Shown: one piece after another, positions 53,823 through 64,000 of the stretch
Layout: every line of letters begins with the position of its first letter
Numbering within the stretch: position 1 is the stretch's first letter
NCBI GenBank assembly: GCA_947455485.1
Contig: CANGNV010000003.1
Location: forward strand, 1-64,000
Origin: Burkholderiaceae bacterium
GTDB taxonomy: Bacteria > Pseudomonadota > Gammaproteobacteria > Burkholderiales > Burkholderiaceae
Length of the DNA stretch: 64,000 nt
Direction: 5' to 3'
The notes under the pieces: generated by a model
What the model saw: the letters and a program-made list of their open reading frames with translations, nothing else
Told to the model about the DNA's origin: nothing
Database searches by the model: none
Position numbers and translations under genes: made by a program

Positions 53823-55091
53823 ATGAGTAATTCATCTCACAATCTTCCAAAGCTGCCTTTAGGCCCATCGCCTAAGAGAGCTACACGCCAGGCAACGGTT
53901 GCCTGGAAAACGAACATCATTACGGTTGGTGGTGATGCGCCAGTGCGCGTCCAATCCATGACCAATACTGATACTGCTGATGCAGTGGCTACTGCAATTC
54001 AAGTGAAAGAGTTAGCGCGTGCCGGTTCAGAGATGGTGCGTATTACGGTAGACACGCCAGCAGCAGCTGAAGCGGTGCCTTATATTCGTGAGCAGTTGGA
54101 CAAGATGGATGTTTTGGTCCCATTGATTGGCGACTTCCATTACAACGGCCACACTTTATTAAATGACTACCCAGAGTGCGCCAAAGCTTTATCCAAATAT
54201 CGTATCAATCCGGGTAACGTAGGTAAGGGCGCTAAACGCGATCCTCAATTTGCACAAATGATCGAAGCCGCTTGTAAATATGACAAGCCGATTCGGATTG
54301 GTGTGAACTGGGGCAGCCTAGACCAAGACTTGCTCGCTAGCATTATGGATGCCAATGCAGCCTTGCCAGCCCCCAAGACTGCCCAAGAAGTGATGATTGA
54401 GGCATTGATTCAATCCGCATTGCAGTCTGCAGAAAAGGCTGTGGAGTTCGGCATGAACCCCAATCAAATTTTGCTGTCTTGCAAAGTCAGTAATGTGCAA
54501 GATTTAGTTGCCGTGTATCGCGATCTATCGCGTCGCTCTAATTACCCATTGCATTTGGGTCTTACAGAAGCGGGCATGGGCAGTAAAGGTATCGTATCTT
54601 CAACAGCAGCAATGGGCATCTTGTTGCAAGAGGGTATTGGCGACACGATTCGGGTTTCTTTAACGCCTGATCCTGGCGCGCCACGCGAGAACGAAATTAT
54701 TGTGGCGCAAGAGATTTTGCAAACCATGGGATTGCGTAACTTCACACCGATGGTGATTGCGTGTCCTGGTTGCGGTAGAACGACAAGTACGACCTTCCAA
54801 GAATTGGCTGCGAATATTCAGTCATACCTGCGTCAACAAATGCCGGTCTGGAAAAAGACTCACCCTGGTGTTGAGGCAATGAATGTCGCCGTCATGGGTT
54901 GTATCGTCAATGGCCCAGGCGAAAGTAAGCACGCTAATATTGGCATCTCACTACCCGGTACTGGCGAGACTCCTGCTGCCCCCGTCTTTGTGGATGGCGT
55001 CAAAGTAAAGACTTTGCGTGGCGACAATATTGCCCAAGAGTTTCAGGTGATTGTGGATGAGTACGTGAACCAGAATTACGCACCGAAATAA
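53823..55091 (+). CDS. ispG: 4-hydroxy-3-methylbut-2-enyl-diphosphate synthase IspG
   Basis: 422 residues. Start region [20 protein letters not shown] (TIM barrel) and the Fe4S4 cysteines in [16 protein letters not shown] and [18 protein letters not shown]. It makes HMBPP in the MEP pathway of isoprenoid synthesis. It is encoded between rlmN and hisS as in Burkholderiales. Confidence 0.97.
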   Translation: MSNSSHNLPKLPLGPSPKRATRQATVAWKTNIITVGGDAPVRVQSMTNTDTADAVATAIQVKELARAGSEMVRITVDTPAAAEAVPYIREQLDKMDVLVPLIGDFHYNGHTLLNDYPECAKALSKYRINPGNVGKGAKRDPQFAQMIEAACKYDKPIRIGVNWGSLDQDLLASIMDANAALPAPKTAQEVMIEALIQSALQSAEKAVEFGMNPNQILLSCKVSNVQDLVAVYRDLSRRSNYPLHLGLTEAGMGSKGIVSSTAAMGILLQEGIGDTIRVSLTPDPGAPRENEIIVAQEILQTMGLRNFTPMVIACPGCGRTTSTTFQELAANIQSYLRQQMPVWKKTHPGVEAMNVAVMGCIVNGPGESKHANIGISLPGTGETPAAPVFVDGVKVKTLRGDNIAQEFQVIVDEYVNQNYAPK

Positions 55092-55137
55092 ATTAAGCTA
55101 AAAATAAGAACAACAAAGAAGAACTGAAGCGCACATC

Positions 55138-56466
55138 ATGACTGACCAAGCTAATCTAGCTAAAACACAAAAGATCCAAAAAATTAATGGCGTTCGCGGC
55201 ATGAACGATCTCTTGCCAGCTGATGCTGCGCAGTGGACACATTTAGAGCATGTCTTGCGAGATCTCACTCGCGCCTATGGCTATGAGTTCTTGCGCACTC
55301 CGATTGTGGAAGCGACTGCGGTGTTTCAGCGTGGCATTGGTGAAGTAACCGATATCGTTGAAAAAGAAATGTATTCCTTTGAGGATCGCCTGAATGGTGA
55401 GCAACTCACATTGCGACCAGAAGGTACTGCCGCGGTAGTTCGCGCCGTAGTTGAGAATAATCTTCTTTATGAAGGACCAAAGCGTCTTTGGTACACAGGC
55501 CCGATGTTCCGCCATGAGCGTCCACAACGTGGTCGCTATCGCCAATTCCATCAATTTGGTATTGAGGCGATGGGCTTTGCTGGTCCGGATATTGATGCTG
55601 AAATCATTTTGATGGGTCAACGCCTGTGGGATGAGCTTGGCTTGAAGGGTGTGCGTTTAGAGATTAATTCTTTAGGACAAGCTCCTGAGCGTGCTGAGCA
55701 TCGTGCTGCCTTAGTAACGTACTTCGAGAAAAATAAGGAACAGCTTGACGAGGATTCCCAGCGACGCTTGTTAACCAATCCATTGCGCATCTTGGATTCT
55801 AAAAATCCAGCAATGCAGGATTTGATTGAAGGCGCGCCAAAGTTATTGGATTTCTTGGGTGAAGAGTCGCTCAAGCATTTCGACGCAGTTCAGGCATTGC
55901 TCAAGGCAAATAACATTCCTTGCAAGATCAACCCCCGTTTAGTGCGTGGCTTGGATTATTACAACCTGACTGTTTTTGAGTGGATTACCGAAGAGTTAGG
56001 TGCTCAGGGCACGATCGCTGGTGGTGGTCGTTATGACCCCTTGATCGAACGCATGGGTGGTAAAGCTGCTCCAGCTTGCGGTTGGGCCATGGGCATGGAA
56101 CGTGTTTTGGAGTTGATGAAGGTTTCTGGATCCTTGCCAGAGCCGCAGGCTCAGTGCGATGCCTTTGTGATTCACCAGGGTGGCGAAACCTTGACTGCCG
56201 CCATGATCATTGCCGAGCGCCTGCGTAACGCCGGTATCGATGTCATCCTCTTTTGCCCTCCAGATGGCCAAACTGCGAGCTTTAAGTCTCAAATGAAGAA
56301 GGCGGATGCGAGCGGGGCAGCCTATGCAGTCATTATTGGACCGGATGAGTTGGCTAAAAATGAGGCTCAGCTCAAGGATTTACGTAGCAGCGGTGAACAA
56401 AAGGCTGTAGCGCTAGATAGCGTTGTGGAGGCTGTAATTGATGCCATAGTTGGCGCCACCGAATAG
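55138..56466 (+). CDS. hisS: Histidyl-tRNA synthetase
   Basis: 442 residues of class II type. Motif 2 [20 protein letters not shown] and the histidine-binding motif [15 protein letters not shown] are present, with [18 protein letters not shown]. The C-terminal anticodon domain begins near 340. It charges tRNA-His. Part of the rlmN-ispG-hisS group. Confidence 0.98.
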   Translation: MTDQANLAKTQKIQKINGVRGMNDLLPADAAQWTHLEHVLRDLTRAYGYEFLRTPIVEATAVFQRGIGEVTDIVEKEMYSFEDRLNGEQLTLRPEGTAAVVRAVVENNLLYEGPKRLWYTGPMFRHERPQRGRYRQFHQFGIEAMGFAGPDIDAEIILMGQRLWDELGLKGVRLEINSLGQAPERAEHRAALVTYFEKNKEQLDEDSQRRLLTNPLRILDSKNPAMQDLIEGAPKLLDFLGEESLKHFDAVQALLKANNIPCKINPRLVRGLDYYNLTVFEWITEELGAQGTIAGGGRYDPLIERMGGKAAPACGWAMGMERVLELMKVSGSLPEPQAQCDAFVIHQGGETLTAAMIIAERLRNAGIDVILFCPPDGQTASFKSQMKKADASGAAYAVIIGPDELAKNEAQLKDLRSSGEQKAVALDSVVEAVIDAIVGATE

Positions 56467-56513
56467 AATTAAGACATTAATATTAAAAACTGTATTTATT
56501 AGCTTGGATTGAC

Positions 56514-57173
56514 ATGCCTTTAGACCTAGAAGAACAAGAACAAGTAGATCAACTTAAAGCATTCTGGCAAAAGTATCGCAACCTGATTACCGGTGTTGTG
56601 ACTACTGCTTTATTTGCCTATGCGGCCTATAGCGGATACCAATGGTGGCGTACTAGCCAGGCCGCAGCCGCATCTCAGTTATACGAGACCATGGTTACCG
56701 CGATTAACAAGGGCGATAAAGATCAAACCTTGCGCGCTGCCGATGATTTGCAGAAGCAGTTTTCTGGCACCCCTTATGCGGCCATGTCCAGCCTAGTCGC
56801 TGCCAAGATTGCGTCTGATGCGGGTGACTCGGCAAAGGCCATGGATTATTTGCGTTGGGCTGCTAAGAATTCTTCTGACCAGGGTTATTTGGCTTTAGCT
56901 AAATTACGTTTGGCAGCGCAATTGATAGAGCAGGGTGCTGAAAAAGATTTAGCGGAAGCGGATGCCATTCTGAAAGAAAAACCTGTCTCAGGTTTTGAGG
57001 CTCTTTGGTTAGAGCGTCGCGGTGATTGGTATTTGGCTCAAAAGAACACGGCAGATGCCCGCAAGAGTTATGAGGCTGCATGGAAGCAGTTAAATGATGC
57101 AAAAGAATTCCCTGAAGAGGCGCGCCGTCTCTTGAAGGTTAAATTGGATGCCGTCGGAGGAGTAGCTCAGTGA
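56514..57173 (+). CDS. YfgM-like SecYEG-associated protein
   Basis: 219 residues. Short cytoplasmic start (MPLDLEEQEQVDQLKAFWQK) then a membrane segment (NLITGVVTTALFAYAAYSGY) and a periplasmic tetratricopeptide-like region (LRAADDLQKQFSGTPYAAMSS, ADAILKEKPVSGFEALWLER). YfgM has a role near the Sec translocon and periplasmic chaperones. It overlaps the bamB start by 4 bases. Confidence 0.88.
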   Translation: MPLDLEEQEQVDQLKAFWQKYRNLITGVVTTALFAYAAYSGYQWWRTSQAAAASQLYETMVTAINKGDKDQTLRAADDLQKQFSGTPYAAMSSLVAAKIASDAGDSAKAMDYLRWAAKNSSDQGYLALAKLRLAAQLIEQGAEKDLAEADAILKEKPVSGFEALWLERRGDWYLAQKNTADARKSYEAAWKQLNDAKEFPEEARRLLKVKLDAVGGVAQ

Positions 57174-58327
57174 TGATGGATTGCAAACGTGCAGCAAAAC
57201 TAGCAACTACAACCCTCATATTGGGTTCTGTAGTGCTGGCCTTAACGGCTTGTTCTGGTGGCTCACGTGTACGCAAGCCTGCTGAGCTCGTCCCGGTTAC
57301 CAATCAATTTGACTTAACTCCCGTATGGTCAACCAGCGTCGGTTCATCTGAGACATTTAACTTTCATCCTGCGGTAGCGGGTGATGCGGTCTACGCCGCT
57401 TCTCATCGCGGAAATCTCACTAAGCTTGATTTACGTACCGGTGAAAAGTTGTGGGAAGTATCAGTGCCAGATCGCTTGTCTATTGGCCCTGGATCTGACG
57501 GTCGCACTACAGCGGTAGTCACTACCAAAGGCACTGTTTATGCTTACGACGATACTGGTAAGCCTATCTGGAATGTTAGCGTTGGCAGTGAAGTGTTATC
57601 TGAGCCAGTGGTTGCTGGTGGCGTAGTCATCATTCGCGCATTGGATAACCGCTTTATTGGGTTTGATGCGCAGACAGGTGTGCGTAAGTGGACTTATCAA
57701 CGCCAACAATCTGCACTGTCATTACGTGTTGGCTATGGCATGCTTGCCATTGGTAATGAAGTAATTGTCACTGGATTTTCTGGTGGTCGTTTTGGCATGA
57801 TCGCAATTGCAAACGGTGGCCTAATTTGGGAAACCCCAGTCTCCTTTCCAAAAGGCTTCTCTGAAATTGAACGCCTTAATGATGTGACTGCTAAGCCAAG
57901 TATGGAAGGCGAAATTATTTGCGCTGTTTCATATCAAGGTCGCGTAGGTTGCGGCCAAGCGCGTACTGGAAACCTTTTATGGTTCAAAGATTATTCAAGC
58001 TTTACTGGTACAGCACAAAGTCCTGATCTAGTTTTCTCCTCCAATGAAAAATCGTATGTCACTGCGTTTGCAGTCAAGGATGGCTCACAAGTTTGGGAAA
58101 ATACGCAGCTGACATTTAGAGATGTTGGTGAGCCGATGGCAGTTGGCAGAGTATTACTCGTTGGTGATGCACAGGGTTATGTGCATGCACTTTCACAAGC
58201 GAATGGTGAAATGCTGGCACGCATTCGTCATGACAGTAGTCCAATCACAGCCGCACCGATTGCGGTGAATGGCCTCATCTTGGTTCAATCTCAAGGTGGC
58301 AAACTAGCGGCGTACAGTCCAAAATGA
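57170..58327 (+). CDS. bamB: Outer membrane assembly lipoprotein BamB
   Basis: 385 residues with lipobox LALTAC. Repeated beta-propeller blades with WxTSVGSS and [16 protein letters not shown] motifs, then similar [16 protein letters not shown] and [10 protein letters not shown]. It is a scaffold of the BAM complex that inserts outer-membrane proteins. Its stop overlaps the der start by four bases. Confidence 0.94.
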   Translation: MMMDCKRAAKLATTTLILGSVVLALTACSGGSRVRKPAELVPVTNQFDLTPVWSTSVGSSETFNFHPAVAGDAVYAASHRGNLTKLDLRTGEKLWEVSVPDRLSIGPGSDGRTTAVVTTKGTVYAYDDTGKPIWNVSVGSEVLSEPVVAGGVVIIRALDNRFIGFDAQTGVRKWTYQRQQSALSLRVGYGMLAIGNEVIVTGFSGGRFGMIAIANGGLIWETPVSFPKGFSEIERLNDVTAKPSMEGEIICAVSYQGRVGCGQARTGNLLWFKDYSSFTGTAQSPDLVFSSNEKSYVTAFAVKDGSQVWENTQLTFRDVGEPMAVGRVLLVGDAQGYVHALSQANGEMLARIRHDSSPITAAPIAVNGLILVQSQGGKLAAYSPK

Positions 58328-59688
58328 ATCCAGTAATTACTATTGTCGGTCGTCCTAATGTTGGTAAATCGACACTCTTTAATCGCTTAACGCGTTCACG
58401 TGATGCCTTGGTTGCTGACTTCTCGGGTTTAACTCGCGATCGTCACTACGGTAAAGGTCGTATTGGTGAGCGTGCATTTATTTGCGTAGACACTGGCGGT
58501 TTTGAGCCTGTAGCTAAGACCGGCATTGTTGCCGAGATGGCCAAGCAAACCAAGCAAGCTGTAGCCGAATCCGACATCATTATTTTCTTGGTGGACGGCC
58601 GTTTGGGTATGGCGCCACAAGATCGTGTGATTGCTGATTTCTTGCGCAAGACAGGTAGACCAGTCATCCTAGCGGTGAATAAAACTGAAGGTATGCAAGC
58701 TGGCGTAGTTACTGCAGACTTCCATGAAATGGGTCTTGGTGAGCCATTCCCAATTTCATCTGCACATGGTGATGGTGTTCGTGGCTTGATTGATGATGCT
58801 TTGGATTCCTTAGGGATCCCAGAGCCTGAACCAGAAGAATTAGAAAACGACCCTAATCGCCCAATGAAGATTGCGGTAGTGGGGCGTCCTAACGTTGGCA
58901 AATCTACCTTGATCAATAAATTGATCGGTGAAGAGCGTGTTATTGCATTTGATATGCCAGGTACAACGCGCGACGCAATTGAAGTTCCTTTCGAGCGTAA
59001 TGGCAAGCCTTATATCTTGATTGATACTGCGGGCCTGCGTCGTCGTGGCAAAGTATTTGAAGCAATTGAGAAGTTCTCGGTTGTAAAAACATTGCAAGCG
59101 ATTGCCGATTGCAATGTAGTGATCTTGATGCTCGATGCCCAGCAAGATATTTCTGAGCAAGATGCTCACATCGCCGGCTTTATTGTGGAAGCAGGGCGTG
59201 CATTGGTTGTTGCTGTTAATAAATGGGATGGTTTGGATGCCTACGTTAAAGAGCGTGCGCGTTTAGAGATTGCTCAAAAGTTGCGCTTCCTCGATTTTGC
59301 AAACGTACACCCCATCTCAGCTAAAAAAGGCACCGGCCTGAAAGAGTTATTTAAAGACGTTGACCTTGCCTACGCTGCTGCGATGGCGAAATTACCAACG
59401 CCTAAGCTCACCCGTATTTTGCAAGAGGCGATTGAGCACCAACAGCCTAAGCGTGTGGGTATGGGTCGTCCAAAATTACGCTACGCCCACCAAGGTGGCA
59501 TGAATCCTCCAATTGTGGTCATTCATGGAACATCGTTAAGCGGTGTTACTGATAGCTATAAACGCTACCTGGAAGGTCGTTTTAGAGAAGTCTTCAAGTT
59601 ACGCGGCACCCCATTGCGCATTCAGATGAATACAGCCAAAAACCCCTATGTTGATGCGGACAAAGGCAAAAAAGGCAAAAAGAAGTAA
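58324..59688 (+). CDS. der: GTPase Der
   Basis: 454 residues with two G domains in tandem: [14 protein letters not shown] with DTGGFEP, and [14 protein letters not shown] with DTAGLRRRG. The KH-like C-terminus has GNPxxL-type [17 protein letters not shown] and a lysine-rich end. It acts in 50S ribosome assembly. It closes the bamB run before hfq. Confidence 0.98.
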   Translation: MNPVITIVGRPNVGKSTLFNRLTRSRDALVADFSGLTRDRHYGKGRIGERAFICVDTGGFEPVAKTGIVAEMAKQTKQAVAESDIIIFLVDGRLGMAPQDRVIADFLRKTGRPVILAVNKTEGMQAGVVTADFHEMGLGEPFPISSAHGDGVRGLIDDALDSLGIPEPEPEELENDPNRPMKIAVVGRPNVGKSTLINKLIGEERVIAFDMPGTTRDAIEVPFERNGKPYILIDTAGLRRRGKVFEAIEKFSVVKTLQAIADCNVVILMLDAQQDISEQDAHIAGFIVEAGRALVVAVNKWDGLDAYVKERARLEIAQKLRFLDFANVHPISAKKGTGLKELFKDVDLAYAAAMAKLPTPKLTRILQEAIEHQQPKRVGMGRPKLRYAHQGGMNPPIVVIHGTSLSGVTDSYKRYLEGRFREVFKLRGTPLRIQMNTAKNPYVDADKGKKGKKK

Positions 59689-59728
59689 AAATACAGAAAT
59701 GGCGCTACAGATTTAATTGTGTTTTCAG

Positions 59729-59762
59729 TAAGGGGCTTGATTTTTCAATATCAGACCCCTTA
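59729..59762 (+). other. Hairpin upstream of hfq
   Basis: TAAGGGG and CCCCTTA pair, with a second inner stem TGAT/ATCA. No U-run follows directly, so it may be a leader structure or weak terminator between der and hfq. Confidence 0.35.
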
Positions 59763-59779
59763 TGTTGGAGGTAGACAGC

Positions 59780-59805
59780 AGCAGTAAGCAGTAGCAGTAA
59801 GCAGT
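59780..59805 (+). repeat. 13-bp direct tandem repeat in hfq leader
   Basis: AGCAGTAAGCAGT occurs twice in tandem without interruption. It sits in the leader about 70 bases before the hfq start. The function is unknown; a slipped-strand polymorphism is possible. Confidence 0.7.
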
Positions 59806-59872
59806 AGATTGATAAATAAAAAAGCAAGACTCCCAAAATAGAAGCAGCGTATAAAAACCAATAAGGAGCAGT

Positions 59873-60115
59873 ATGAATAACAGCAAAATCCAATTGCTAC
59901 AGGATCCCTTCCTCAATGCTTTGCGCAAAGAGCACGTTCCTGTCTCCATCTATCTTGTCAACGGCATCAAGCTGCAAGGCAATATTGAATCTTTTGATCA
60001 ATACGTAGTCCTTTTGCGCAATACCGTTACTCAGATGGTTTACAAACACGCCATTTCCACGATTGTTCCTGCTCGTGCAGTGGAGTTCCGTACGGAAGAA
60101 GTTAGCTCTGTATAA
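59873..60115 (+). CDS. hfq: RNA chaperone Hfq
   Basis: 80 residues with the Sm1 region [20 protein letters not shown] and Sm2 [12 protein letters not shown]. It forms a hexamer that mediates small-RNA regulation. The ribosome site is AAGGAGCA. hflX begins inside its 3' end. Confidence 0.98.
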   Translation: MNNSKIQLLQDPFLNALRKEHVPVSIYLVNGIKLQGNIESFDQYVVLLRNTVTQMVYKHAISTIVPARAVEFRTEEVSSV

Positions 60116-61349
60116 AACGGGTGTAGATGCGGCGCGTGCCGTTCTAGTAGGAGTCGATACAGGCCGCGAAGATTTTGCGGACAGCATGGCAGAGCTCAGC
60201 CTTTTGGCTGAGAGTGCCGGCTCCATACCTACAGCTAGTGTGATTGCCCGTAAGGGTAAAACAGATCCCGCTTTATTCATTGGCTCAGGCAAAGCAAATG
60301 AAGTTAAAAAAGTGATGGAAGAGCAAGGTGCCGAATTGGTCATCTTTAACCATCCGCTATCTCCAACACAGCAACGCAATTTAGAGCGCCATATTGGCTT
60401 TCACGTCATGGACCGTACGGGCCTGATTTTGGATATCTTTAGTCAGAGAGCGCAAAGCCATATTGGTAAAACTCAGGTTGAGCTGGCTCAAGTGCGCTAT
60501 CGCATGTCTCGTTTAGTACGTGCCTGGAGTCACTTGGAACGTCAACGAGGCGGTATCGGTGTACGCGGTGGCCCTGGTGAAACCCAGATGGAGCTCGATC
60601 GACGGATGCTGGCTACCAAGGCTAAGCGTCTAGAAACAGAGCTTGAGAAGCTCCAGCGCCAGCAAAGAACCCAAAGAAGGGCTCGCAATCGCAAGGATGT
60701 CTTTTCAGTATCCTTGGTTGGGTATACCAATGCTGGGAAGTCCACATTGTTCAATTCCCTCACAAAGGCAGGGACATATGCTGCAGATCAGCTATTTGCG
60801 ACCCTAGATACCACCTCCCGAAAGGTCCATTTAGATGGCGTGGGATCGATTGTGGTCTCCGATACGGTTGGATTTATCCGCGAGTTACCTCACCAGCTGG
60901 TGGAGGCGTTTAGAGCTACTTTGGATGAAACCATCCATGCGGACCTGATTTTGCACGTGATTGACGCCTGTAGTCCGGTTGCCAGGGAGCAAAAGGCCGA
61001 AGTAGAGGCTGTTTTACGGGAAATTGGCGCAGATGACATTCCCCGTATTGAGGTGATGAACAAAATTGATCAGATGCCCCAGACTTTTACGGAGGGTGCA
61101 GTCCTGGTCCGCGATTCCGAGGGAATTCCGAGCCAGGTTTTCCTCTCTGCCAAGACTGGCCTAGGCCTGGATTTATTGCGTTCAGCCCTCGCCGAATGCT
61201 CTCAAATGACTGATAGAATAAGGGTCGAGCAGAATCGTGCCAAGGTCCAAATGGCCCCAGACGAGTTTTTAGCTCCTTTACCCGAACGACCAGAGACTTC
61301 TGAATTTAACCCGATTCCCAACCGAAAATATTCACCAAACGATGCGTAA
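60063..61349 (+). CDS. hflX: GTPase HflX
   Basis: 428 residues on the track start TTG 60063, which overlaps hfq by 53 bases. No standard start with a good ribosome site is visible: GTG 60075 and CTG 60108 are the alternatives. The G domain [19 protein letters not shown] and [20 protein letters not shown] is diagnostic, as is [18 protein letters not shown]. It splits stalled ribosomes. Its stop overlaps the hflK ATG by 8 bases. Confidence 0.92.
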   Translation: MFLLVQWSSVRKKLALYKTGVDAARAVLVGVDTGREDFADSMAELSLLAESAGSIPTASVIARKGKTDPALFIGSGKANEVKKVMEEQGAELVIFNHPLSPTQQRNLERHIGFHVMDRTGLILDIFSQRAQSHIGKTQVELAQVRYRMSRLVRAWSHLERQRGGIGVRGGPGETQMELDRRMLATKAKRLETELEKLQRQQRTQRRARNRKDVFSVSLVGYTNAGKSTLFNSLTKAGTYAADQLFATLDTTSRKVHLDGVGSIVVSDTVGFIRELPHQLVEAFRATLDETIHADLILHVIDACSPVAREQKAEVEAVLREIGADDIPRIEVMNKIDQMPQTFTEGAVLVRDSEGIPSQVFLSAKTGLGLDLLRSALAECSQMTDRIRVEQNRAKVQMAPDEFLAPLPERPETSEFNPIPNRKYSPNDA

Positions 61350-62850
61350 ATTTCTTGAGCTGTTTTCGGTCAATGATCCAGGCTGGGGCAATAGTCACCC
61401 AGGCAATGGATCCAAAGATGCCAAAGGTGGGCAGGGTAGCGATCAACCCCCTCAAGCTGAACCTAGCAATCCAGATGCTGAAAAGCCGGTAGAGGCTCAG
61501 CCAAATAACCAGCCCGCTAAACCGGATGGCCCTCCCGATTTAGATGAGTTGTGGCGTGATTTCAATGACCGCCTCAGCGGAATTTTTGGCGGCAAGAAAA
61601 AACCTGGTGCAACTTCAAGCAAGCCTGCCAATAAACCAAATAGTACCGACATTCCTCCGCCATCTCAGCGTGGCAATGGTGGTGGCAACAATGGCGGTAA
61701 TGGTGGCGGTAGTATGAGTGCGCCTAATTTCAATTTCAGCAATCCATTTGGCTCTAAAGCTACAGTCTTGTTGGCTGCTGGTGGCGTGGTATTGGTTTGG
61801 ATCTTTAGTGGCTTCTTCATTATTCAAGAAGGCCAAGCTGGAGTGATCTCTACCTTCGGTAAATATGATTACACCGCTAAGCCAGGTATTAACTGGCGCA
61901 TGCCTTGGCCAATTCAATCTCAAGAGACGGTTAATTTATCTGGCGTGCGATCTGTAGAGGTGGGTCGCCCAACATTAATTAAGGCAACCAATCAAAAAGA
62001 TTCTTCGATGTTGACCGAAGATGAAAACATTATTGATGTGCGCTTCGCAGTTCAATACAGATTAAAAGATCCTACCGATTATTTATTCAATAATCGCGAT
62101 CCTGATGCCACAGTAGTTCAAGCAGCAGAGACCTCCGTTCGTGAAATCGTTGCTCGTAGCAAGATGGATACCGTCTTGTACGAAGGGCGCGAGAAGATTG
62201 GTGTTGATCTCGCAAACTCGATTCAGAAAATTTTAGATAGCTACAAGACCGGCATCTATGTAACTAGCGTGACCGTTCAAAACGTTCAGCCCCCAGAGCA
62301 AGTCCAAGCTGCGTTTGATGATGCTGTAAAAGCAGGGCAAGACCAAGAGCGTTTAAAGAGTGAAGGTCAGGCTTATGCAAACGATATTATTCCGCGCGCC
62401 AAAGGTACGGCAGCTCGTTTGATTCAAGAGGCTGAAGGTTATAAGGCACGTGTAGTGGCTACAGCTGAAGGTGACGCTGCCCGCTTTAAACAAGTATTTG
62501 TGGAGTATGCAAAAGCGCCCGGCGTGACGCGTGATCGCATGTATATCGACAGCATGCGCGAGATGTATAACAACGTGACTAAAGTTTTGGTGGACACGAC
62601 TAAAAACAATAGCCTCCTCTATCTCCCGCTAGATAAGTTGGTCGCTCAAGTGAGCGCTGAAAGTACTCAAGTAGCAACAGGCCAAGCGCCTGCTACTACA
62701 CCAACTGGATCTGTCACAGTGGGTGGGGCAACAGGCAATCCTGCGGCGCCAACCCCTGTTTCTCCAAGTGTTGCCGCTCCTAATAGTGGGTCTGCAAATA
62801 CTGCTGATAAACGTGATGGCTTACGTAGTCGTGATCGGGAGGCAAGATAA
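61342..62850 (+). CDS. hflK: FtsH protease modulator HflK
   Basis: 502 residues, longer than usual because of an N-terminal Gly/Asn/Pro-rich region of about 135 residues (SHPGNGSKDAKGGQGSDQPP, GNGGGNNGGNGGGSMSAPNF). A membrane segment (VLLAAGGVVLVWIFSGFFII) and the SPFH domain follow (EENIIDVRFAVQYRLKDPTD). With HflC it encloses FtsH in the membrane. The stop shares one base with the hflC start. Confidence 0.96.
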   Translation: MRKFLELFSVNDPGWGNSHPGNGSKDAKGGQGSDQPPQAEPSNPDAEKPVEAQPNNQPAKPDGPPDLDELWRDFNDRLSGIFGGKKKPGATSSKPANKPNSTDIPPPSQRGNGGGNNGGNGGGSMSAPNFNFSNPFGSKATVLLAAGGVVLVWIFSGFFIIQEGQAGVISTFGKYDYTAKPGINWRMPWPIQSQETVNLSGVRSVEVGRPTLIKATNQKDSSMLTEDENIIDVRFAVQYRLKDPTDYLFNNRDPDATVVQAAETSVREIVARSKMDTVLYEGREKIGVDLANSIQKILDSYKTGIYVTSVTVQNVQPPEQVQAAFDDAVKAGQDQERLKSEGQAYANDIIPRAKGTAARLIQEAEGYKARVVATAEGDAARFKQVFVEYAKAPGVTRDRMYIDSMREMYNNVTKVLVDTTKNNSLLYLPLDKLVAQVSAESTQVATGQAPATTPTGSVTVGGATGNPAAPTPVSPSVAAPNSGSANTADKRDGLRSRDREAR

Positions 62851-63722
62851 TGAATGCAAATCGTCTCCTAGCTAGCATTGCTGGATTAATAGCTCTTGCC
62901 TATGTTCTAGCATCCAGCATTTTTATTGTCGATCAACGCAACTTTGCTGTTGTCTTTGCTTTTGGTCAGATTGTTCGCGTGATCGAGCAGCCTGGCTTGC
63001 AAATGAAATATCCAGCGCCGTTCGAAAGCGTACGTTTCTTTGATCGCCGTATTCTCACAATCGACAACCCTGAAGCAGAACGTTTTATTACTGCTGAGAA
63101 GAAGAATCTCTTGGTGGATTCGTATGTGAAATGGCGCATTGTGGATCCACGCAAATTCTTCATCAGCTTTAAGGGTGATGAGCGTTTGGCGCAAGATCGT
63201 TTAACTCAGTTGGTTCGCTCCGCCTTGAACGAAGAGTTCACCAAGCGGACTGTGCGTGAGTTGATTTCTGATCAGCGTGAAGAGGTAATGCAAGGTATAC
63301 GCAAGAAGGTGGCTGATGATGCTTCAGATATCGGCGTAGAAATTGTGGATGTCCGACTCAAGCGCGTTGATTTGCTTGCTGAGATTAGTGATTCTGTTTA
63401 TCGCCGTATGGAAGCGGAACGTAAACGCGTTGCCAATGAGTTGCGCTCTACTGGTGCAGCAGAATCAGACAAGATTCGAGCAAATGCTGAGCGTCAACGT
63501 GACACAATTCTGGCTGAAGCTTATCGTGATGCGCAAAAGATTAAAGGTTCAGGCGATGCAAAGGCCACTGCACTGTATGCAGAAGCGTTTGGTCGCGATC
63601 CACAGTTTGCACAGTTCTATCAGAGTCTTGAGGCTTACCGCAGCTCCTTCAAAGATAAGAAGGATGTCATGGTGGTTGAGCCTAATGGCGAGTTCTTTAA
63701 GTTCTTGCACAAAAAAAATTGA
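62850..63722 (+). CDS. hflC: FtsH protease modulator HflC
   Basis: 290 residues; an N-terminal membrane segment (LASIAGLIALAYVLASSIFI) precedes an SPFH/band-7 domain (VVFAFGQIVRVIEQPGLQMK, SDSVYRRMEAERKRVANEL). It is the partner of HflK. hisZ follows after 18 bases. Confidence 0.97.
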   Translation: MNANRLLASIAGLIALAYVLASSIFIVDQRNFAVVFAFGQIVRVIEQPGLQMKYPAPFESVRFFDRRILTIDNPEAERFITAEKKNLLVDSYVKWRIVDPRKFFISFKGDERLAQDRLTQLVRSALNEEFTKRTVRELISDQREEVMQGIRKKVADDASDIGVEIVDVRLKRVDLLAEISDSVYRRMEAERKRVANELRSTGAAESDKIRANAERQRDTILAEAYRDAQKIKGSGDAKATALYAEAFGRDPQFAQFYQSLEAYRSSFKDKKDVMVVEPNGEFFKFLHKKN

Positions 63723-63740
63723 AAGTGAATATTTCAGATC

Positions 63741-64000
63741 ATGAATCGTTGGTTACTTCCTGAAGATATTGCTGATGTTTTACCAGCCGAGGCTCGTAAG
63801 GTAGAGTCTCTGCGTCGCGCCATTCTGGATTTGTATGAGTCCTATGGATATGAGCTGGTTGCCCCTCCGATTCTGGAGTTCCTGGATTCATTGCTCACAG
63901 GCACTGGTTCAGATCTCAATTTGCAAACATTCAAATTGGTTGATCAATTATCTGGTCGTACTTTAGGTCTGCGTGCAGACATGACTCCACAAGTGGCTCG
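63741..64000 (+). CDS. hisZ: ATP phosphoribosyltransferase regulatory subunit HisZ, partial
   Basis: Starts at ATG 63741 with [20 protein letters not shown] and runs to the window edge, including [11 protein letters not shown], the class II synthetase-like motif 2 region. HisZ is a HisRS paralog that activates short-form HisG in histidine synthesis. Only the first 86 codons are in the window. Standard place after hflC in Burkholderiales. Confidence 0.92.
   Translation, partial: MNRWLLPEDIADVLPAEARKVESLRRAILDLYESYGYELVAPPILEFLDSLLTGTGSDLNLQTFKLVDQLSGRTLGLRADMTPQVA

Noticed and set aside
1-64000. CRISPR arrays, tRNA, rRNA and insertion sequences
   Set aside because: No regularly spaced repeats, cloverleaf-like sequences, rRNA segments or transposase genes were seen on reading both strands.

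Overview
The window looks like the chromosome of a betaproteobacterium of the Burkholderiales, most probably Polynucleobacter or a close relative. Base composition is moderate, with many A/T third positions. The housekeeping order rpmE2-rho-trxA and the chain ndk-rlmN-ispG-hisS-yfgM-like-bamB-der-hfq-hflX-hflK-hflC-hisZ are both typical of that order. The genus call is from gene order and protein character only; no search was run. I saw no tRNA, rRNA, CRISPR array or intact insertion sequence. One small stable RNA (SRP RNA, ffs) is present.

Layout. (1) 1-8.9 kb is core: rpmE2 (partial), rho and trxA on the minus strand, then the divergent addB-addA recombination nuclease pair. A small antitoxin-like gene sits tail-to-tail with addA. 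(2) 9-11.6 kb holds a TPR membrane protein, a DUF1993 protein and two lipoproteins. (3) 11.7-14 kb is a umuDC mutagenesis operon behind a near-consensus LexA box, followed by a 43-residue membrane peptide gene. (4) 14-35.3 kb is an accessory island. Its first half (14-25.1 kb) has a DUF2779 nuclease-like gene divergent from an array of genes: two unknown proteins, a WYL regulator, a 50-residue protein, a double-AAA ATPase, and a run of small, mostly secreted or lipid-anchored proteins. The promoters in this half carry a shared inverted repeat (AATGAC-N7-GTCATT core). Its second half (25.2-30.7 kb) has an ExoX-like nuclease, a HEPN/MNT pair, several antitoxin-like regulators without visible toxins, and a second WYL regulator. 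A second shared palindrome (AGCTCA-N5-TGAGCT) lies before that regulator, before a pair of secreted repeat proteins, and also upstream of the 43-residue peptide 15 kb away. At 30.7-35.3 kb is a three-gene operon: HIT protein, HNH nuclease, and a PLD-SF2 helicase-DUF3427 fusion. (5) 35.6-38.8 kb is ffs, dnaX, ybaB, recR and an orphan RelB-like antitoxin. (6) 39-46.5 kb is an OprB-like porin and a CzcCBA-type heavy-metal RND efflux operon. (7) 46.5-51.8 kb is surE-pcm-nlpD, a PolB-like exonuclease, rlmD and a BI-1 family membrane protein. (8) 52-64 kb is the core ndk-to-hisZ cluster.

How it fits together. The core segments are ordinary. The most likely undescribed system is the island at 14-25 kb. 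There a WYL protein sits among promoters that each carry the same type of long dyad, and these appear to tie a double-AAA ATPase to a set of envelope-directed small proteins. A second, independent WYL regulon, also defined by a repeated palindrome, lies at 28-30 kb. The HIT-HNH-helicase operon looks like a nucleic-acid-targeting defence module. Functions of these systems are inference; the shared palindromes and gene overlaps are read directly from the sequence.
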